A model generated the notes under the pieces. The model was not told the origin of the DNA and searched no databases. It was given only the letters and a program-made list of their open reading frames with translations. A DNA stretch of 34,684 bases from assembly GCA_963169805.1 (NCBI GenBank), contig CAUJDY010000040.1, forward strand, positions 1-34,684. The letters run 5' to 3'. This DNA is from Bdellovibrionota bacterium. GTDB lineage: Bacteria > Bdellovibrionota > Bdellovibrionia > Bdellovibrionales > JAEYZS01. Shown here one piece after another: positions 16,912-26,095 of the stretch. Numbering within the stretch: position 1 is the stretch's first letter; the number at the start of each line of letters is the position of its first letter. The translations under genes and the position numbers were made by a program.

Positions 16912-18084
16912 ATGAATAAATTTATATTACTTTTATCAATCATTTTTTTCTTCAAAGTAGCAAATGCACAACAAAAAGAATGGACCATGCTGGTGTTTTT
17001 GAATGGTCATAATAACTTAGACTCATTCGGAGACTTGAATATTAATCAGATGGAACAGTTTGGTTCAACGGATCAGATCAATATGGTTGTACAAAGAGCA
17101 TCAACCAGAACTCAAGATACTCAACGTCTTTTCATAACAAAAGGAGTAGATCAAAATCGAATTGAATCTCCTGTTGTGCAATCTTTACCTCGCGTTGATA
17201 TGGGAGACTACAAGCAATTTATTGATTTTGTACTTTGGGGAACTCAGAATTTTCCAGCAAAAAAATATTTTGTAGTTATATGGAATCATGGAAGTGGTTG
17301 GCATTCGCTGCTAAATCGACTTGGAATGGCAGGCGGGCCAACTGCGGATATTTCAAACGATGATTACACGAATAATAAAATTACAACTGTTGAAATGGGA
17401 TATGCATTTAAGTTTTTAAGAAAGCAGCTAGGCTCTAAAATTGAACTGTATGGTAGTGATGCTTGCCTTATGCAGATGCTAGAAATTTCTTATGAAATAA
17501 AAGAGGGTGTGAAGTTTGTGGTGGGTTCACAAGAGTTAGAGCCAGGAGCTGGCTGGCCATACCATCGCTTTATTAAAAGATGGGCGCAGAATCCTTACAT
17601 CGATGGCGGAGAGCTTGGAACAATTCTGACAGAAGAATATCTAAATGAATATCCAGATCAGTCTACAAATCCATTTGGAACAACGTTGTCTGTTGTTGAT
17701 AATGCACACGTAGATGCTGTGGTAGAAAACATAAAGCATTTTAAAAGAGAATTATTGAACGTCTCCAACAAAACATTGTTGGCAAATGCAGCTACTGGAA
17801 CACAGAGTTTTTACTATAATGATTATAAAGATCTCTACCATTTCATGATGAGATTAAGTGCGCTAAATGCACCAATTAATAAATCTGTGGTAGAATCTCT
17901 ACAAATCTCTCTGATGAATTATATCGTTAATTATGTAAATAATGAGGACAAACCAAATGCGTATGGAACATCGATTTGGATTCCCTCTTATAAGTACTAT
18001 TATGAACAACACCAATCTGCGTACTCAGAATTAGCATTTGAAAAAGAGACAGGTTGGAGTGAGTTCTTAAGAACGATTCACTAA
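16912..18084 (+). CDS. Secreted clostripain-family (C11) cysteine peptidase
   Basis: C11 peptidases cut after Arg or Lys. A signal peptide (residues 1-19, ending VANA) precedes the caspase-like fold: TMLVFLNGHNNLD is the first strand and turn, the catalytic His is H126 in IWNHGSGWHS, and the nucleophile C185 is in YGSDACLMQMLE. The spacing of 59 residues is close to that in clostripain. It has 390 aa. The ATG at 16912 is preferred over an upstream TTG at 16888 because GGAGGGG lies 6-7 bases before it and the signal peptide begins there. It is probably an exported protease, plausible for a predator or scavenger, and stands alone between converging and diverging neighbours. Confidence 0.88.
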   Translation: MNKFILLLSIIFFFKVANAQQKEWTMLVFLNGHNNLDSFGDLNINQMEQFGSTDQINMVVQRASTRTQDTQRLFITKGVDQNRIESPVVQSLPRVDMGDYKQFIDFVLWGTQNFPAKKYFVVIWNHGSGWHSLLNRLGMAGGPTADISNDDYTNNKITTVEMGYAFKFLRKQLGSKIELYGSDACLMQMLEISYEIKEGVKFVVGSQELEPGAGWPYHRFIKRWAQNPYIDGGELGTILTEEYLNEYPDQSTNPFGTTLSVVDNAHVDAVVENIKHFKRELLNVSNKTLLANAATGTQSFYYNDYKDLYHFMMRLSALNAPINKSVVESLQISLMNYIVNYVNNEDKPNAYGTSIWIPSYKYYYEQHQSAYSELAFEKETGWSEFLRTIH

Positions 18085-18101
18085 TTCTCAATAAGCATGA
18101 T

Positions 18102-18140
18102 GGTACCAGTTTAAATAGTGAGAAGTATTTTTCTGGTACC
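18102..18140. terminator. Hairpin between converging genes (bidirectional terminator)
   Basis: The outer arms GGTACCAG (18102-18109) and CTGGTACC (18133-18140) and the inner arms AAATA/TATTT form a two-part stem between the C11 peptidase and sufE. A TATTTTT tract lies on the right arm. It is placed to end transcripts from both sides. Confidence 0.55.
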
Positions 18141-18157
18141 TCCGTTGCCGGACTTTA

Positions 18158-18580
18158 TTATTTTTGGTTTTTAATGGAAAGTGCAAAGGCGTAAAGTCTC
18201 ATTTGCTTAATCATGGAGGCTAATCCGCTTGCACGAGTTTGAGATAGGTGGGTCTTTAGGCCAAGCTCTTCTAAAAAATCTGGAGGCGTGTGGATCACTT
18301 CTTCTGGAGTTCTACCAGAATAAACTTTAAGTAAAAGAGCCACAAGTCCTCGAACAATTGCTGCATCACTGTCTGCGTAGAAGTAAATTTTTCCTTCTTT
18401 CATTTCTGCAAACATCCATACAGAAGATTGGCAGCCCCTCACCTTATACTGGTCTGTCTTGTACTTATCATCAATAGAACAAGCTTTTCCAATTTCAATG
18501 AGGTGAGAGTATTTATTCTCCCAATTTTCAAATTGGGAGAATTCTTTTACGATAGATTGTTGGAGTTCTTGAATATTCAT
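18158..18580 (-). CDS. sufE: Cysteine desulfuration protein SufE
   Basis: It accepts sulfane sulfur from a SufS-type cysteine desulfurase for Fe-S cluster assembly in the cytoplasm. At 140 aa it has the family length. The acceptor cysteine is C50 in VRGCQSSVW, next to the position in E. coli SufE (C51). LVALLLKVYSGRTPEEV and the closing SLIKQMR-like helix are also typical. The start ATG at 18580 is chosen because it overlaps the pepA stop in an ATGA and begins the normal SufE N-terminus; an open extension further upstream runs in another frame of pepA and is not used. sufS is not in the window. Confidence 0.93.
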   Translation of the reverse strand: MNIQELQQSIVKEFSQFENWENKYSHLIEIGKACSIDDKYKTDQYKVRGCQSSVWMFAEMKEGKIYFYADSDAAIVRGLVALLLKVYSGRTPEEVIHTPPDFLEELGLKTHLSQTRASGLASMIKQMRLYAFALSIKNQK

Positions 18581-20091
18581 GTGTACTGTTTTGCAAGTTC
18601 CACGAATGTTCGAATCATACAACCAGAAGCGCCTTTGGCGTTGTTGTAAGGAACTCTGTGGCCTGTGTTCCATGCTGTACCTGCAATATCAAAGTGAGCC
18701 CATGGAATTTTAGGATCTACAAACTCTGCTAAGAAAACTGCGCCATGTGCGGAGCCGGCACCTTTTCTTGCTGTTACATTCTGAAGATCTGCATAAGCAC
18801 CTTTCATATCTTTTGAATGCTCCTCATGCATAGGCATTTCCCAAACAAGTTCTCCGGCAGAAGAAGCGGCTTTTTTAATCTTTTGAGTTAATTTTTCGTC
18901 ACGTGAGAAAAATCCCGTGTGCGTATCTCCAAGGGCAATAACCATAGCTCCTGTTAAAGTTGCTGCGTCCACAATAAACTGTGGCTCTTGTTCGCTCGCG
19001 TAAACAAGTGCATCTGATAAAATTAATCTTCCCTCTGCATCTGTATTGATAACTTCAACTGTTTTTCCGTTGCGTGCAGTTACGATATCGCCTGGTTTAT
19101 TTGCCATTGGACCTGGCATATTTTCACTGGCAGGAACTATCCCGATCGCATTGACCTTAAGTTTTAGTTTTGCAATTGCCAGCATCGCTCCAATAACATT
19201 TGCACCACCACACATATCATATTTCATTTCGTCCATGCCTGCGCCTGGCTTGATACAAATACCACCGGAGTCAAAAGTGAGTCCTTTTCCTACATAACAA
19301 ATAGGTTTTTTGCTTCCGCCACCTTTGTATTCCATAATAATAAGACGAGGTTCTGTTCCTCCTCCAAGAGAAACGCTATGGAAAACTCCCATTTTTTCTT
19401 TTTTAATACGTGCTTCATCCCAAACAGTTACTTTTAAACCTGTGCCTTGCGCAGCTTTCTTTGCAGAGTCAGCTAAGATCAAGGGATTCATTTTGTTACC
19501 TGGAGAATCTCCGAGTGATCTTGAGAAATTTATGGATTCACACAAGACGAAAGATTCTTTGTGAGTTTTTTGTGCTGATTTTGCGGCAGATGCCAGACTA
19601 AAAAGAGCGGATACTTTAATAGTTTTTTCTTCTTTTTTAGATTTGAAAAGTTCTGATGAGTAGTCTGCAAGATAAAAGCCTTCAAATAATCCTGCAAGCT
19701 TTGAATCTTTATCTTTGCCAGATAGAGGGAGGCTTTCTGCTGCTACTGTGGCATCTTGAACTCCATGAGCTTTGAGTGCTTTCAATGCTACAGCAGATGC
19801 TCTTCGAATACTTTCGTGATTTGATTTTTTAAGATCTCCAATACCTATAAGAAGTATATTCTTGAAACCCTCAACAGCCGGAGTTCCGCGTAAGAACAAC
19901 CCGTCATTGATATTTCCCTTAAATGGAGAGTCGCTAGTGAGTTCAGAAAGATTTGCTAAAGAATCTTTTGATAAACCTTTTAGAGAGATTGCTAATTTTT
20001 TATCTTTTCCTGTGCTACTTGCAAACAGGACAAGAGTCGAGCCAGTCACGCTATTTAATGATTTTGTTAAGAAACTAAATTCCACTGCCAT
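18577..20091 (-). CDS. pepA: Leucyl aminopeptidase (M17, PepA)
   Basis: This is a cytosolic two-metal aminopeptidase that finishes peptide breakdown downstream of ClpP and Lon. At 504 aa it has the normal length. The M17 signature NTDAEGRL is present. Metal-binding stretches VGKGLTFDSGGICIKPG and MKYDMCGGANVIG are intact, as is the C-terminal GSAHGAVFLAEFV. AAGGAG precedes the ATG. It is translated together with sufE through a 4-base overlap, an unusual pairing with no obvious functional link. It is divergent from clpP. Confidence 0.96.
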   Translation of the reverse strand: MAVEFSFLTKSLNSVTGSTLVLFASSTGKDKKLAISLKGLSKDSLANLSELTSDSPFKGNINDGLFLRGTPAVEGFKNILLIGIGDLKKSNHESIRRASAVALKALKAHGVQDATVAAESLPLSGKDKDSKLAGLFEGFYLADYSSELFKSKKEEKTIKVSALFSLASAAKSAQKTHKESFVLCESINFSRSLGDSPGNKMNPLILADSAKKAAQGTGLKVTVWDEARIKKEKMGVFHSVSLGGGTEPRLIIMEYKGGGSKKPICYVGKGLTFDSGGICIKPGAGMDEMKYDMCGGANVIGAMLAIAKLKLKVNAIGIVPASENMPGPMANKPGDIVTARNGKTVEVINTDAEGRLILSDALVYASEQEPQFIVDAATLTGAMVIALGDTHTGFFSRDEKLTQKIKKAASSAGELVWEMPMHEEHSKDMKGAYADLQNVTARKGAGSAHGAVFLAEFVDPKIPWAHFDIAGTAWNTGHRVPYNNAKGASGCMIRTFVELAKQYT

Positions 20092-20345
20092 TGTTTTCTC
20101 CTTATCAACATGTCGAGGTGCCTCTTTTTAACACAAGGATATCCCTTTGGCTAGGTGAAATGATGTGATTTTTACTCCGTTAAAGGTCCGAATTTACAAA
20201 GTAATTAAGAAGATTTAGCGATATCCGATATATGATTGAGAGAGAGTGAGAGGGGAGTTTTTAACCCTACTTGCCAACGGTTACAAAATGCACATGTTTG
20301 GTGTAGTTTGCATCCAGTGTTGATACATCTAGAAGGAGTTTTATA
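20092..20345. other. Divergent intergenic region pepA / clpP
   Basis: These 254 bases hold the pepA ribosome-binding site (minus) and the clpP site AAGGAG next to its ATG. A purine-rich stretch lies at ~20234-20260. I looked for sigma-32-type hexamers and for the CIRCE operator ahead of clpP and found neither. No ORF or strong hairpin is seen. Confidence 0.4.
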
Positions 20346-20948
20346 ATGCCGTTAATTCCAATGGTCGTTGAACAAACATCGCGTGGTGAGAGAAGTTTTG
20401 ATATTTATTCACGACTTCTAAAAGAAAGAATTGTTTTTATTGGAACTCCAATAACAGATGAGGTTGCAAATCTTGTTGTAGCGCAATTACTTTTCTTAGA
20501 GAGTGAAAATCCAGAAAAAGACATTCAAATCTACATCAACTCTCCGGGAGGCAGCGTTACAGCTGGGATGGGAATTTACGATATCATGCAATTTGTAAAG
20601 TGTGATATTGCAACATACTGCATTGGTATGGCAGCGAGTATGGGGTCGCTACTTTTAACAGCAGGTACAGAGGGTAAAAGATATATTTTGCCGCATGCCC
20701 GAGTCATGATACATCAACCACATTTAGGTGGTGGCGGAATTGGTGGACAAGTTACTGATATTGAAATCCATGCAAAAGAACTTGTCAGAGTAAAAGATAT
20801 GCTTACTGACATTTATGTGAAACATACAAAAAAAGATAAAGGGTTTCTCAAAGAAGCCATGGAAAGAGATCATTACTTAAGTCCACAGAATGCAAAAGAG
20901 TACGGCTTGGTGGACCACGTTGTAGAATTTAGAAAGTTGAATAAGTAG
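20346..20948 (+). CDS. clpP: ATP-dependent Clp protease proteolytic subunit ClpP
   Basis: This is a tetradecameric serine peptidase that degrades proteins fed by ClpX. At 200 aa it has the normal length, with the triad S98 (GMAASMGS), H123 (RVMIHQPH) and D175 (ERDHYLS) all present. [15 protein letters not shown] is the standard early motif. The start has AAGGAG seven bases before the ATG. clpX follows after 25 bases with its own AAGGAAG, so the pair should be one transcript. Confidence 0.98.
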   Translation: MPLIPMVVEQTSRGERSFDIYSRLLKERIVFIGTPITDEVANLVVAQLLFLESENPEKDIQIYINSPGGSVTAGMGIYDIMQFVKCDIATYCIGMAASMGSLLLTAGTEGKRYILPHARVMIHQPHLGGGGIGGQVTDIEIHAKELVRVKDMLTDIYVKHTKKDKGFLKEAMERDHYLSPQNAKEYGLVDHVVEFRKLNK

Positions 20949-20973
20949 TTTAATTACTAAAAGGAAGCGCCAG

Positions 20974-22275
20974 ATGAATAAAAAAACAAATAACGGACTC
21001 TCATGTAGTTTTTGTGGCAAGAGCCAAAAAGAAGTTAAAAAGCTGATAGCTGGTCCGGGTGTTTACATTTGTGATGAATGTATTGATCTATGTAACGATA
21101 TTATAGCCGAGGAAAAAGAAAAAGAAGTTGTACATGATGGTGAAGGTTTTAAAGTTCCAAAGCCATCAGAGATTAAAGAATTTTTAGATGGATATGTCAT
21201 TGGCCAAGATACAGCTAAAAAAGCTTTGTCTGTGGCGGTTCACAATCACTATAAGCGTATCAATCAAGTTGGAAAAAAAGATGATGTTGAGCTTGCAAAG
21301 TCTAACATCATGTTGATTGGACCAACTGGAACAGGGAAAACGCTTCTAGCGCAAACAATTGCTAAATATTTAAACGTTCCGTTCGCAATGGCAGACGCTA
21401 CCACTCTTACTGAAGCAGGTTATGTGGGTGAAGATGTGGAAAATGTGGTTTTAAATCTTTTGCAAGCAGCAGATTACGATGTTGAAAAAGCGCAGCGTGG
21501 TATTATTTATATTGATGAGATCGATAAAATTTCTAGAAAGTCTGAAAACCCATCAATTACACGTGACGTTAGCGGTGAGGGAGTTCAGCAGGCATTACTC
21601 AAAATTTTAGAAGGGACTGTTGCTAATTTACCTCCAAAGGGTGGAAGAAAGCATCCTCAACAAGAATTTATTCAAGTTAACACTTCCAATATCTTGTTTA
21701 TATGCGGCGGGGCTTTCGTCGGGTTAGAGAAAATCATTGAAAATAGAATGACTCAAAAATCAATCGGTATTGGGGCCTCTATTCCAAGCGGTAAGGATAA
21801 AGACAAGGAAATTAATGAGTTATTTAAAAATGTCCAGCCAGATGACCTTGTGAGGTTTGGACTCATTCCTGAGTTTATTGGTCGTTTGCCAGTTTTAGCG
21901 TGCCTAGACCAATTGACAGAGGAAACTCTCATAGACATCTTAACTAAGCCGAAGAATTCTTTAACCAGACAGTATCACAAGCTCCTCTCATATGAAGGAG
22001 TTGATCTGCAGTTTACAGATGAGGCTCTTCGAGCGATTGCTCAATCTTCGCTCAAGCGCAAAACGGGTGCGCGAGGACTACGCAGCGTTATCGAAAATGC
22101 AATGATGGATATAATGTACGAAATCCCTTCCATGAAGGGCGTTAAGAAATGTATAATCGATAGAGAAGTCATAACGGAGGGGAAGGCCCCGACTTACAGA
22201 CTAGCATCTGATGAGCCTGAGGGTGCCGAACAAAAAGGCAAAGACCTCAAAAAAGTCAGCGAGGAGTCCGCTTAA
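20974..22275 (+). CDS. clpX: ATP-dependent Clp protease ATPase subunit ClpX
   Basis: This AAA+ unfoldase recognises tagged substrates and threads them into ClpP. An N-terminal four-cysteine zinc finger (CSFCGKS, then CDECIDLC) precedes the AAA+ core, with Walker A GPTGTGKT, a [10 protein letters not shown] pore loop and Walker [11 protein letters not shown]. It keeps an IGF-like ClpP-docking region (residues around SIGIGASIP) that reads IGI rather than IGF, worth a check against relatives. At 433 aa it is of normal length. lon begins 65 bases after the stop. Confidence 0.97.
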   Translation: MNKKTNNGLSCSFCGKSQKEVKKLIAGPGVYICDECIDLCNDIIAEEKEKEVVHDGEGFKVPKPSEIKEFLDGYVIGQDTAKKALSVAVHNHYKRINQVGKKDDVELAKSNIMLIGPTGTGKTLLAQTIAKYLNVPFAMADATTLTEAGYVGEDVENVVLNLLQAADYDVEKAQRGIIYIDEIDKISRKSENPSITRDVSGEGVQQALLKILEGTVANLPPKGGRKHPQQEFIQVNTSNILFICGGAFVGLEKIIENRMTQKSIGIGASIPSGKDKDKEINELFKNVQPDDLVRFGLIPEFIGRLPVLACLDQLTEETLIDILTKPKNSLTRQYHKLLSYEGVDLQFTDEALRAIAQSSLKRKTGARGLRSVIENAMMDIMYEIPSMKGVKKCIIDREVITEGKAPTYRLASDEPEGAEQKGKDLKKVSEESA

Positions 22276-22283
22276 GTTAGTAG

Positions 22284-22337
22284 CCATCCCTTCTGAGTAC
22301 TTAAAATTAAGTACCAAAAGTAATTCAGAAAGGATGG
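22284..22337 (+). promoter_or_regulatory. lon leader hairpin covering the ribosome-binding site
   Basis: Left arm 22284-22296 pairs with right arm 22325-22337 at 12 of 13 positions (the mismatch is C22290/A22331). Inside, GTACTTAA (22297-22304) pairs with TTAAGTAC (22307-22314), followed by a 10-base bulge. The right arm includes the AAAGGAT Shine-Dalgarno region, three bases before the lon ATG. Folded, it would hide the start site. This fits thermosensor-like or protein-controlled translation, which is an inference. Confidence 0.55.
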
Positions 22338-22340
22338 TTT

Positions 22341-24767
22341 ATGGCTGAGGGACGAAAAGAATCAAAAGACAGCAAAATATTACCGCTACTCCCACTCAGA
22401 GATCTCATCGTGTTCCCACACATGATGATGCCCCTCTTCGTTGGTCGTGAAAAGAGTATTAATGCTCTTGAGAAGGCGATGAACGATAGAACAGATATCA
22501 TCCTAGCTGCACAAAAAGATGCAAAAACAAATTCTCCAGAAGCTGGGGACATCTACAATATTGGAACGCGCGGCACGATCATTCAACTTTTAAGACTTCC
22601 AGATGGAACCGTAAAAGTTTTAATCGAAGGGAAATCTCGAGTAAAAATTAATAAATTTCAAAGCAACGATAGCCTATTCGAAGTGGAATATGAGGAGTTG
22701 CCAGAAAGAGTGGACAATAAAGTTGAGGCGAATGCGCTTATGCGTTCGGTGAAAACAACTTTTGAAACTTACGTTAAACTCAATAAAAGAATTCCACCTG
22801 AGATTCTTATGAGAGTCTCCACTATTGAGAATGCAGGTGAACTTGCTGATATCATAGTGGCGCAACTCAATCTGAAGCTTGAAGATAAGCAAAAGATTTT
22901 AGAAATTGCGGATCCAGCGGAAAGACTTGAGAGACTTCTCAACCTCATGACTGGCGAAATCGAGATTCTTGAAGTCGAAAGAAAAATTCGCAATCGAGTA
23001 AAAAAGCAAATGGAGAAGTCTCAAAAAGAGTACTATCTCAATGAGCAAATGCAAGCGATTCAAAAAGAGCTTGGTGAAAAAGACGATTTCCAACAAGAAG
23101 TTAAAGAACTAGAAGAAAAGCTCAAAAAGAAAAAAATGAGCAAAGAAGCAACGGAAAAAGTTAAAAAAGAAATTCGTAAATTAAAAATGATGTCTCCAAT
23201 GAGTGCAGAGGCAACAGTTGTAAGAAACTACATTGATTGGATTTTAAGTTTACCGTGGTACGAATACTCTGAAGACAAGCATGATCTTGAATTTGCAGAA
23301 GAAGTTCTCAATGAAGATCATTGGGGCCTTGAAAGAGTAAAAGATAGAATTTTAGAACACTTGGCTGTTCAAAGCATGACAGACAAGCTTCAAGGACCAA
23401 TTTTGTGTTTAGTTGGACCTCCTGGGGTTGGTAAGACATCTCTTGGAAGATCTATTGCAAAAGCATTAAATAAATCTTTTGTTAGAATTTCTCTTGGCGG
23501 AGTTCGTGATGAGGCAGAAATTCGTGGTCATAGAAGAACATACGTAGGAGCAATGCCAGGAAAACTCATTCAAGGTCTTAAGAAAGCGGATAAAGGAAAT
23601 CCAGTTCTATTATTAGATGAAATCGATAAGATGAGTTCTGATTTTAGAGGTGATCCAGCTTCAGCAATGCTTGAGGTATTGGATCCAGAGCAAAATGCAA
23701 CTTTCCAAGATCACTATTTGGAAGTTGAATATGATCTTTCTAAGGTGATGTTCATTACAACTGCTAATACTCTACATACAATTCCAAGACCTCTTTTGGA
23801 TCGTATGGAAGTCATCAGCCTTGAAGGTTATACAGAGACAGAGAAACTAAAGATCGCTGAAAACTACCTGGCGCCAAAGCAAGCTGAAAAGCACGGTTTG
23901 GATGATGGAAAAATTAAATTTACAGAGGCAGGTTTAAGATTCCTTGTTCGTCACTATACAAAAGAGGCGGGTGTTAGAAATCTTGAGCGTGAAGTTGCAA
24001 ATGTCTGTAGAAAAGTTGCCCGTGAGCTAATGAAAAACTCTAAGGGTAAAAAGGCGGTTAAATCTTTCCAAATTAATCCTAAAACAGTTGTAGAACTTTT
24101 AGGACCAGAGAAATACAAGCACGGTAAGATTGAAGAAGTAAATGAAATTGGCTTAGTAAATGGTATGGCTTGGACAGAAGTGGGTGGAGATCTTTTAAGT
24201 ATCGAAGCCAACATGGTTCCAGGAAAAGGGAAGTTTACAGTGACTGGTCAGTTGGGTGATGTGATGAAAGAATCATGCTCAGCGGCTATGAGTTATGTAA
24301 GATCGCGTGGACCTCTCTTTGGATTAGATAAAGAGTTTTTCTCAAATCTTGATCTACACATTCACGTTCCAGAGGGTGCTATTCCAAAAGATGGTCCTTC
24401 TGCAGGTATTGGAATGACTACGGCGATTGTTTCTGCAATTACGCGCATTCCTGTTAAAAGAACAGTGGCTATGACTGGTGAAGTAACATTGAGAGGTAAA
24501 GTTCTTGCTATCGGTGGTTTAAAAGAAAAAGTTCTTGCAGCTCACCGAGGTGGAATTAAGACAATCATTTGTCCAAAAGAAAACGAAAAAGATTTAAAAG
24601 ATATTCCAAAAGAAGTTCTTAAAGATCTTAAAGTTATCTTAGTCGACCACGTAGACCAAGTTCTTGTGAATGCGCTGGATATTCAAAAACCTCAAGATCT
24701 GTTTAAGTTTAGAACGGATAAGGTGTTTGGACTTAAGGCTCAATTCACAGGCCACAGCTTTCACTAA
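22341..24767 (+). CDS. lon: ATP-dependent protease Lon
   Basis: This hexameric AAA+ serine protease degrades damaged and regulatory proteins in the cytoplasm. The 808-aa chain has the N-terminal substrate domain ([20 protein letters not shown]), a coiled coil around residues 215-290, the AAA+ module with Walker [10 protein letters not shown] and Walker [11 protein letters not shown], and the protease domain with nucleophile S687 (PKDGPSAG) and catalytic K730 ([10 protein letters not shown]), 43 residues apart as in E. coli Lon. It lies 65 bases downstream of clpX, and its ribosome-binding site is within a leader hairpin, suggesting translation is adjusted separately from clpPX. Confidence 0.98.
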   Translation: MAEGRKESKDSKILPLLPLRDLIVFPHMMMPLFVGREKSINALEKAMNDRTDIILAAQKDAKTNSPEAGDIYNIGTRGTIIQLLRLPDGTVKVLIEGKSRVKINKFQSNDSLFEVEYEELPERVDNKVEANALMRSVKTTFETYVKLNKRIPPEILMRVSTIENAGELADIIVAQLNLKLEDKQKILEIADPAERLERLLNLMTGEIEILEVERKIRNRVKKQMEKSQKEYYLNEQMQAIQKELGEKDDFQQEVKELEEKLKKKKMSKEATEKVKKEIRKLKMMSPMSAEATVVRNYIDWILSLPWYEYSEDKHDLEFAEEVLNEDHWGLERVKDRILEHLAVQSMTDKLQGPILCLVGPPGVGKTSLGRSIAKALNKSFVRISLGGVRDEAEIRGHRRTYVGAMPGKLIQGLKKADKGNPVLLLDEIDKMSSDFRGDPASAMLEVLDPEQNATFQDHYLEVEYDLSKVMFITTANTLHTIPRPLLDRMEVISLEGYTETEKLKIAENYLAPKQAEKHGLDDGKIKFTEAGLRFLVRHYTKEAGVRNLEREVANVCRKVARELMKNSKGKKAVKSFQINPKTVVELLGPEKYKHGKIEEVNEIGLVNGMAWTEVGGDLLSIEANMVPGKGKFTVTGQLGDVMKESCSAAMSYVRSRGPLFGLDKEFFSNLDLHIHVPEGAIPKDGPSAGIGMTTAIVSAITRIPVKRTVAMTGEVTLRGKVLAIGGLKEKVLAAHRGGIKTIICPKENEKDLKDIPKEVLKDLKVILVDHVDQVLVNALDIQKPQDLFKFRTDKVFGLKAQFTGHSFH

Positions 24768-24774
24768 CTCGATC

Positions 24775-24873
24775 TTTGAGGTTAACTCGGCGTTGATCGG
24801 TTGTTTGGCTCAGTTACATAGGAATACTATGCGCCTGTCGCCTCACAACCTCTCGCCTTGATTTAACCTCAAA
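24775..24873. repeat. Nested inverted-repeat element downstream of lon
   Basis: Four arm pairs lie one inside another: TTTGAGGTTAA (24775-24785) with 24863-24873; GGCG (24789-24792) with CGCC (24854-24857); GGTTGT (24799-24804) with ACAACC (24845-24850); and CATAG (24817-24821) with CTATG (24827-24831). The whole could fold into one long imperfect stem. It has the look of an interspersed intergenic repeat or a structured 3' UTR. Confidence 0.5.
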
Positions 24874-24892
24874 TCTCTTCGTTAGAAAATCT

Positions 24893-24922
24893 AAGAGGTC
24901 CGATATTTTTGTTGGACCTCTT
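24893..24922 (+). terminator. Terminator hairpin after lon
   Basis: AAGAGGTCC (24893-24901) pairs perfectly with GGACCTCTT (24914-24922) around a 12-base loop, and the right arm runs into CTCTTTC. It is well placed to end the clpP-clpX-lon transcript, though the T run is short. Confidence 0.6.
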
Positions 24923-24929
24923 TCAAAAA

Positions 24930-24965
24930 TCCTCACATAGCCTCCGGCTATGCTCCAGTGTTTTT
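24930..24965. repeat. CATAGCC-TCC-GGCTATG hairpin flanked by A5/T5
   Basis: CATAGCC (24936-24942) and GGCTATG (24946-24952) form a 7-base stem with a 3-base loop. AAAAAT on the left and GTTTTT on the right extend the dyad. The CATAG...CTATG core repeats the one at 24817-24831, suggesting both belong to one family of intergenic elements. Confidence 0.45.
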
Positions 24966-24988
24966 CAATAATTATTTATAAAAAATTA

Positions 24989-25216
24989 TTATTCGCAAAC
25001 AGGTTCATTGCCGACTATAAAAACCTGTATGATTGATTCTTGGATTGAACTTTCGATCCGTGTTTGTAGAATATTTGCCTTTAATGAAATCTCTTGATCT
25101 AGTTTGAGTACGCCAAGTTCATTAACAGTCCCAATTGTTCTAAGCTCTTCGCGTCCACAGAAATATGAGATTTGAATAGTATCGCCTATGTAAGCGGCAA
25201 AAATTGTTAGCCACAT
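24989..25216 (-). CDS. Possible small protein, 75 aa
   Basis: This is an uncertain gene. The translated sequence (beginning MWLTIFAAYIGDTIQISYFC) has a natural amino-acid mix with two cysteines (C20, C74) and beta-like stretches, and it lies on the same strand directly downstream of the 218-aa secreted protein, whose stop is 24 bases before its ATG. No Shine-Dalgarno sequence is seen upstream, and no normal start exists further up the frame. It could be a real small secreted or membrane protein, the remnant of a larger one, or chance. If it is not real, 24768-25239 contains only the repeat elements and terminator described. Confidence 0.35.
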   Translation of the reverse strand: MWLTIFAAYIGDTIQISYFCGREELRTIGTVNELGVLKLDQEISLKANILQTRIESSIQESIIQVFIVGNEPVCE

Positions 25217-25239
25217 TTTGTAGAGGGATTGATCAATGT

Positions 25240-25896
25240 TTAGTTGAGGTATTTATACAGATCTTGTGGCCTAAGAATAGGGGGTAGCAAATTTTTAGCA
25301 CGTTCATTCATAGGGGTTTTTCTGTACCTTGTGTAGCTGGGGTGAAAGGCTGAATACTGGTACACGCCTAGAGCCTCCATTTCGTATCCAAAAAACAAGA
25401 GGGTCCACAAAGACTCCTTACTTTGTTGAAACTCAATTAGGTAAGACGCTGGGTCAACAATTCGAACTTCTGTGTAATAGCCATGTTTATTCATAGTCAG
25501 ATGGATATAGTCACTTAGAGGAATAGGCCGAATTTCACGAGATGCATTTACGGATGCATCATATATATTTCCTCTGCCATCATAGACAGCAACATGCGAT
25601 CTCCAGGTTTTATCATTTACGAATACATTGCCAAGAACCAATACTTTAACATTCTTCATATCAAAAATTTCTGGCATCGCTCTCATAATGTATAATACTT
25701 CAGCTGCATCGTGATTGCAGATTCCGTTTATAAATTCTTGCTGAAAATAACTAGATTGAGCAATTCTGATAACATCTGATGACAGGGTTTCCTTTGTATT
25801 AAAATATTCTGAACACATGATTGCAAAAGTATCTGCGGGGATGAAAAAGCAAAAAAATATAGATAGCATCAGTATTTTTTTAATGTGTGAATTCAT
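25240..25896 (-). CDS. Secreted protein, CxxYF N-terminus, possible Cys-His-Asp hydrolase
   Basis: A signal peptide (residues 1-25, ending DTFA) is followed by IMCSEYF, the signature shared with three other exported proteins here. I do not recognise a family with certainty. C60 in INGICNHDAAEVLYIMR, at the start of a helix, then H101 in WRSHVAVYDG and D113 in IYDASV have the order and local setting of the papain/transglutaminase-like fold (Cys at a helix N-terminus, His on a strand, Asp on the next strand). Catalysis is an inference from that pattern. It stands divergent from the small secreted protein gene at 26096. Confidence 0.68.
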   Translation of the reverse strand: MNSHIKKILMLSIFFCFFIPADTFAIMCSEYFNTKETLSSDVIRIAQSSYFQQEFINGICNHDAAEVLYIMRAMPEIFDMKNVKVLVLGNVFVNDKTWRSHVAVYDGRGNIYDASVNASREIRPIPLSDYIHLTMNKHGYYTEVRIVDPASYLIEFQQSKESLWTLLFFGYEMEALGVYQYSAFHPSYTRYRKTPMNERAKNLLPPILRPQDLYKYLN

Positions 25897-26038
25897 GCAG
25901 AGACATTAGATGCACTATCTGTACCAGGCTATAATTTGAAAATGCACTTTAAATCCCATATAGACGAAGCCAAGTCGTGTGTAGGGGGGGTGATCTCTGT
26001 GAAAGACAATAATTGTTAGTCAGCAACTAGAGAAAAAG

Positions 26039-26067
26039 TTGTCACATCTAAGATGCTAAATTAGCAT
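26039..26067 (+). promoter_or_regulatory. Likely sigma-70 promoter with palindrome over the -10
   Basis: TTGTCA (26039-26044), a 17-base spacer and TAGCAT (26062-26067) lie 29 bases before the ATG at 26096. The perfect dyad ATGCTAA-A-TTAGCAT (26053-26067) covers the -10 element, a place where a repressor could act. Confidence 0.45.
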
Positions 26068-26095
26068 AACTATTCTATTTAAAAAAGGGGGATTT

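Noticed and set aside
18581-18673. N-terminal extension of SufE
   Set aside because: It is entirely within pepA in another frame; the ATG at 18580 with ATGA overlap gives the standard SufE start and length.
20240-20340. Heat-shock (sigma-32) or CIRCE element before clpP
   Set aside because: I compared the stretch with CTTGAAA/CCCCAT and TTAGCACTC/GAGTGCTAA and found no acceptable match.
24670-24861. Plus-strand frame overlapping the end of lon
   Set aside because: It is out of frame within lon and then runs into the inverted-repeat element; there is no start signal.
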